7,895 nucleotides of DNA from Anaerolineae bacterium (GTDB lineage Bacteria; Chloroflexota; Anaerolineae; B4-G1): NCBI GenBank assembly GCA_030612585.1, contig JAUWNP010000208.1, positions 1 to 7,895 on the forward strand. Direction: 5' to 3'. Positions within the stretch are counted from its first letter, which is position 1, and each line of letters opens with the position of its first letter. The translations under genes and the position numbers were made by a program. Below the pieces are notes generated by a model. The model saw nothing but the letters and a program-made list of their open reading frames with translations. It ran no database searches and was not told the origin of the DNA. Below are positions 5,842 through 7,895 of this stretch, piece after piece.

Positions 5842-7023
5842 ATGAGCGTCAAGAAGTCCAGCGTCAAGAAGCCTGAAAGAAAGAGAGCATCCTCTGTAAC
5901 GGCGAGGTCAAAGAAACCATCAGCAACCACCCGACCCACCACCACCAGGGTGCAGAAAAGAGGCTCAGGAGTGAGGCGGACTACATCGGCCGGGACACTG
6001 AGCGAGGAAAGCCGCGCCAAACTGGACGAACTACAAGATCGGTTAGGCGACCTGCAAGAGTCGCTGCTGCTGACCAGCGCGCACAGCAACATGGGGGATC
6101 TCGAAACAGCCCTTTCGCTGCTCCCGGCCGAGATTGAGGAACTGCGTACCCGAGGCTACGTCTTCCGCAGTTTCCTGGAAAACAAGATCAATGTGCTGGC
6201 CAAGCAGTGGGAAGAGATAGACAGCCGCGTATCTCGCGAGGTGAGCCGGCGACAACGGGAACTGGAACGAGAGGCCGACGTGGCCGAGAGCGCGTTGCGA
6301 CAGGCGATGAGCGGCCGTGCCTCCCAGGTCTCCCGTGCCGAGAGCGCAATCGAGACGCTGGAGCGTAAGGTGAGGGCAGCACAATCGGCGGTCGAGGCGA
6401 TGTACGGGGCGCTCCAGCAGAATGTCAACCAGACCCGATCCCAGGTGGAGCAGATCCGCTGGCTGCTCGACCAGGTAGACGAGGCTTGTTTCCAACTCTA
6501 CCCGGCCGAGGACCCTGTGACGGCCTGCAAGGCTCAGTACATGGAGACCAAGAAGGAAGGGCCAGAGGGCGTGCTCTACCTCACCGACGGGCGACTGATC
6601 TTCGAGCAGAAAGAGGAAAAAGCCACCAAGAAAATACTCTTCATCACCACTGAGAAGGAGAAAGTCCAGCAACTCATCTTCGAGGTGCCCATCGGACAGA
6701 TCGAGGAAGTCAAGTCCAGCCAGAAGGGCTTCCTGGGGCGCAAGGAGATGCTGGAACTGCTCTTCGCACCCGAGGCCGACCTGAGCGGCGCTACACTCCG
6801 CCTGCGTGGCGCCGATAACGAAGAGTGGGACGGGCTGATCGGCCGGGTCAAATCGGATGAGATCGTCAAGGAACGCACGCGGCCGAAGGACGAGGCCACG
6901 GTGGAAGCCGCTCGCGTCGCGCCGACCAAATGTCCCACCTGCGGCGCAACCCTCTCCGTCGAGATCGTGCGCGGCATGCGGGAGATCACCTGCGAATACT
7001 GCGGCTCTGTGATTCGACTATAA
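5842..7023 (+). CDS. Unknown protein: basic tail, long coiled coil, PH/GRAM-like beta region, C-terminal zinc ribbon
   Basis: A 393-aa protein I cannot assign to a named gene. Residues 1-50 are Lys/Arg/Ser/Thr-rich and probably disordered. Residues about 55-215 are charged and helical with heptad-like spacing, probably a long coiled coil (for example EVSRRQRELEREADVAESAL, 133-152). Residues about 232-340 look beta-rich: GVLYLTDGRLIFEQKEE (243-259), then FEVPIGQIEEVKSSQKG (280-296), a pattern like bacterial PH or GRAM domains. The C-terminus holds C364-x2-C367 and C384-x2-C387 with GATL and GSVIRL, a typical zinc ribbon. There is no signal peptide or transmembrane segment, so it is probably cytoplasmic. 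GGAG lies 7 nt before ATG within AAAGGAG, and the gene begins 15 bp after prfB, so co-transcription is likely. A role in translation or at the membrane would be guesswork; the domain layout is the supported part. Confidence 0.85.
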   Translation: MSVKKSSVKKPERKRASSVTARSKKPSATTRPTTTRVQKRGSGVRRTTSAGTLSEESRAKLDELQDRLGDLQESLLLTSAHSNMGDLETALSLLPAEIEELRTRGYVFRSFLENKINVLAKQWEEIDSRVSREVSRRQRELEREADVAESALRQAMSGRASQVSRAESAIETLERKVRAAQSAVEAMYGALQQNVNQTRSQVEQIRWLLDQVDEACFQLYPAEDPVTACKAQYMETKKEGPEGVLYLTDGRLIFEQKEEKATKKILFITTEKEKVQQLIFEVPIGQIEEVKSSQKGFLGRKEMLELLFAPEADLSGATLRLRGADNEEWDGLIGRVKSDEIVKERTRPKDEATVEAARVAPTKCPTCGATLSVEIVRGMREITCEYCGSVIRL

Positions 7024-7070
7024 TCAGCAGTTAGCGATTAGCAAAGCGGTTGGCGAATAGCCAGTAGTCA
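7024..7070. repeat. Degenerate period-7 repeat in the intergenic gap
   Basis: The 63-bp gap before the EF-like gene holds decayed units of about 7 bp: TTAGCGA, TTAGCAA, TGGCGAA, TAGCCAG and TAGTCA, interrupted by AGCGGT. It resembles a worn version of the two cleaner heptamer arrays elsewhere in the window. No promoter or terminator was recognised in it. Confidence 0.6.
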
Positions 7071-7086
7071 AAGCCAGGAGGAAATA

Positions 7087-7344
7087 ATGGCGGAGCAACT
7101 CATTGGCAAAGTGAACCATTGGTTCGGCAGAATCGACGTTGCCGGGATCGAACTGACCGACGAACTCGCCGTGGGCGACAGCATCCACATCCTGGGACAT
7201 ACGACTGACTTCGAGCAGGAGATCACTTCGATGCAAATCATGCACCAGGATGTAAATGAGGCCGGCCCTGGCGACGACGTGGGGGTCAAGGTCCAGTTCC
7301 GGGCGCGGGTCGGCGACCGCGTCTACAAAGTGACAGAGTCTTGA
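7087..7344 (+). CDS. Small translation elongation factor-like protein (EF-Tu domain 2 fold)
   Basis: An 85-aa protein made of a single beta-barrel resembling domain 2 of EF-Tu and IF2. Recognisable features are the opening GKVNHWFGRIDVAGIEL (7-23), LAVGDSIHILGHTTDFEQEI (28-46), SMQIMHQDVNEAGPGDDVGV (48-67) and the closing VGDRVYKV. The G domain of true elongation factors is missing, so it cannot be a GTPase. Stand-alone versions occur in bacteria and archaea and are annotated only as elongation factor-like; their role is not known to me. AGGAGG lies 5 nt before the ATG. It sits 63 bp after the coiled-coil gene, and its TGA overlaps the proposed tilS TTG start as TTGA, so it is probably translationally coupled to tilS. 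Confidence 0.88.
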   Translation: MAEQLIGKVNHWFGRIDVAGIELTDELAVGDSIHILGHTTDFEQEITSMQIMHQDVNEAGPGDDVGVKVQFRARVGDRVYKVTES

Positions 7345-7895
7345 CTGATGTCCTGAAGCAAGTCCGGCGTACAATCGAGACATACGGTCTGCTCGTCCCC
7401 CCCCCGCCCCCCCCCTGCGAGGAGGGGGAGAGGGTAGTCGTCGGCGTCTCCGGCGGCCCGGATTCGCTCTGCCTGCTCCACGTCCTGCTACGCCTGCGCG
7501 AGGAGTACCGCCTGCGGTTACACGTGGCCCACCTGCACCACGGCGCGCGCGGGGCAGAGGCCGATGCCGACGCCGACTTCGTGGCAGCGATCGCCGCCGA
7601 ATGGGACCTGCCAGTCACCATCGAGAGGCAGGACGTACCGGCGCTGGCTCGCGCACACAGACTGGCTTTCGAGGAGACGGCCCGGCACGTGCGCTACACA
7701 TTCCTGGCGCGGGTGACCGGGGAGATGGGTGCGCACAAAATCGCCGTGGGCCATAACGCCGACGACCAGGCCGAGACGGTTCTCATGCACCTCCTGCGGG
7801 GGGCGGGACCCGCCGGGTTGCGTGGTATGCTCCCACTCACCCCCATTACGGACTACCGCCTGCTCACTCCCCTCCTCCACCTAACACCCACCCAA
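7341..7895 (+). CDS. tilS: tRNA(Ile)-lysidine synthetase, N-terminal part, cut by the window edge
   Basis: The first 185 codons of TilS, which uses ATP and lysine to convert C34 of the CAU-anticodon isoleucine tRNA to lysidine, so that it reads AUA and is charged with Ile. The PP-loop motif SGGPDS is at residues 37-42, followed by VAHLHHGARG (62-71), EETARHVRYTFL (111-122) and GHNADDQAETVLM (137-149), all diagnostic of TilS. The frame is open to the last base. The start is taken as TTG 7341, overlapping the preceding stop as TTGA. It is the only ATG, GTG or TTG upstream of the homology in this frame, but it has no clear Shine-Dalgarno; ATG 7348 is out of frame. Between helix 1 (TDVLKQVRRTIETYGLLV) and GERVVVGVSGG lies an unusual run of six prolines encoded by a C-rich tract. 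Confidence 0.93.
   Translation, partial: MTDVLKQVRRTIETYGLLVPPPPPPCEEGERVVVGVSGGPDSLCLLHVLLRLREEYRLRLHVAHLHHGARGAEADADADFVAAIAAEWDLPVTIERQDVPALARAHRLAFEETARHVRYTFLARVTGEMGAHKIAVGHNADDQAETVLMHLLRGAGPAGLRGMLPLTPITDYRLLTPLLHLTPTQ
7397..7415 (+). repeat. C9-G-C9 homopolymer tract within the tilS 5' coding region
   Basis: Nine C, one G, nine C, encoding the end of a Val codon and six Pro codons (residues 20-25). A G-run (GAGGAGGGGGAG, 7419-7430) follows and could pair with the C tract in RNA or single-stranded DNA. Tracts of this kind are slippage-prone in replication and sequencing. On the minus strand it is G9-C-G9, with strong quadruplex potential. Confidence 0.9.

Noticed and set aside
7348..7350. 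ATG as the tilS start
   Set aside because: It is out of frame with the PP-loop motif. TTG 7341 is in frame through SGGPDS.
7397..7415. Frameshift in tilS at the C tract
   Set aside because: Codon-by-codon reading from TTG 7341 passes through the tract in frame to SGGPDS and on to the window end, so no break exists at the given base count.

Overview
This is a GC-rich bacterial window that looks chromosomal and mostly housekeeping. The gene set and protein style (a stand-alone EF-Tu-domain-2-like protein, a zinc-ribbon threonine-synthase-like enzyme, a short FtsY, many heptanucleotide tandem repeats between genes) is reminiscent of Chloroflexota such as Anaerolineae. That assignment is an inference; no rRNA or other marker is present to settle it.

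The window is built around a divergent promoter region at about 3653-3795. Two consensus-like sigma70-type promoters point away from each other and share one 8-bp -35 block. Leftward (minus strand) runs a tightly packed five-gene unit: a GT2 glycosyltransferase (3652-2936), a minimal nucleotidyltransferase (2942-2601), a HEPN-domain protein (2611-2192), a threonine-synthase-like enzyme carrying a C-terminal MazG-type NTP pyrophosphohydrolase domain (2135-735), and ribonuclease III (738-17). Adjacent reading frames overlap by 7, 11 and 4 bp, with one 56-bp gap before the threonine-synthase-like gene, so transcription and translation are probably coupled.

Rightward (plus strand) runs ftsY (3796-4707), prfB with its programmed +1 frameshift (4719-5826), a coiled-coil/zinc-ribbon protein of unknown function (5842-7023), a small EF-Tu-domain-2-like protein (7087-7344) and the first 185 codons of tilS (from 7341 to the window edge). 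Most of this arm serves protein synthesis and targeting: SRP receptor, release factor 2, a translation-factor-like domain and tRNA-Ile lysidine synthetase. Rnc and ftsY are neighbours in many bacteria; here they are separated by the metabolic and HEPN/MNT genes.

The most notable points are: (1) rnc has a good Shine-Dalgarno and an ATG overlapping the upstream stop, but a perfect 4 x 7-bp repeat just inside the gene puts that ATG out of frame with the conserved RNase III body, and 2 or 5 copies would restore it, so this is either a phase-variable switch or a sequence error; (2) an apparent threonine synthase-MazG fusion; (3) divergent promoters sharing a -35 element; (4) a MNT/HEPN pair embedded by overlap in a housekeeping unit; (5) an almost unbroken C tract of 19 bp inside the start of tilS; (6) period-7 repeats at three separate gene borders. 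No tRNA, rRNA, CRISPR array, insertion sequence or convincing intrinsic terminator was seen.
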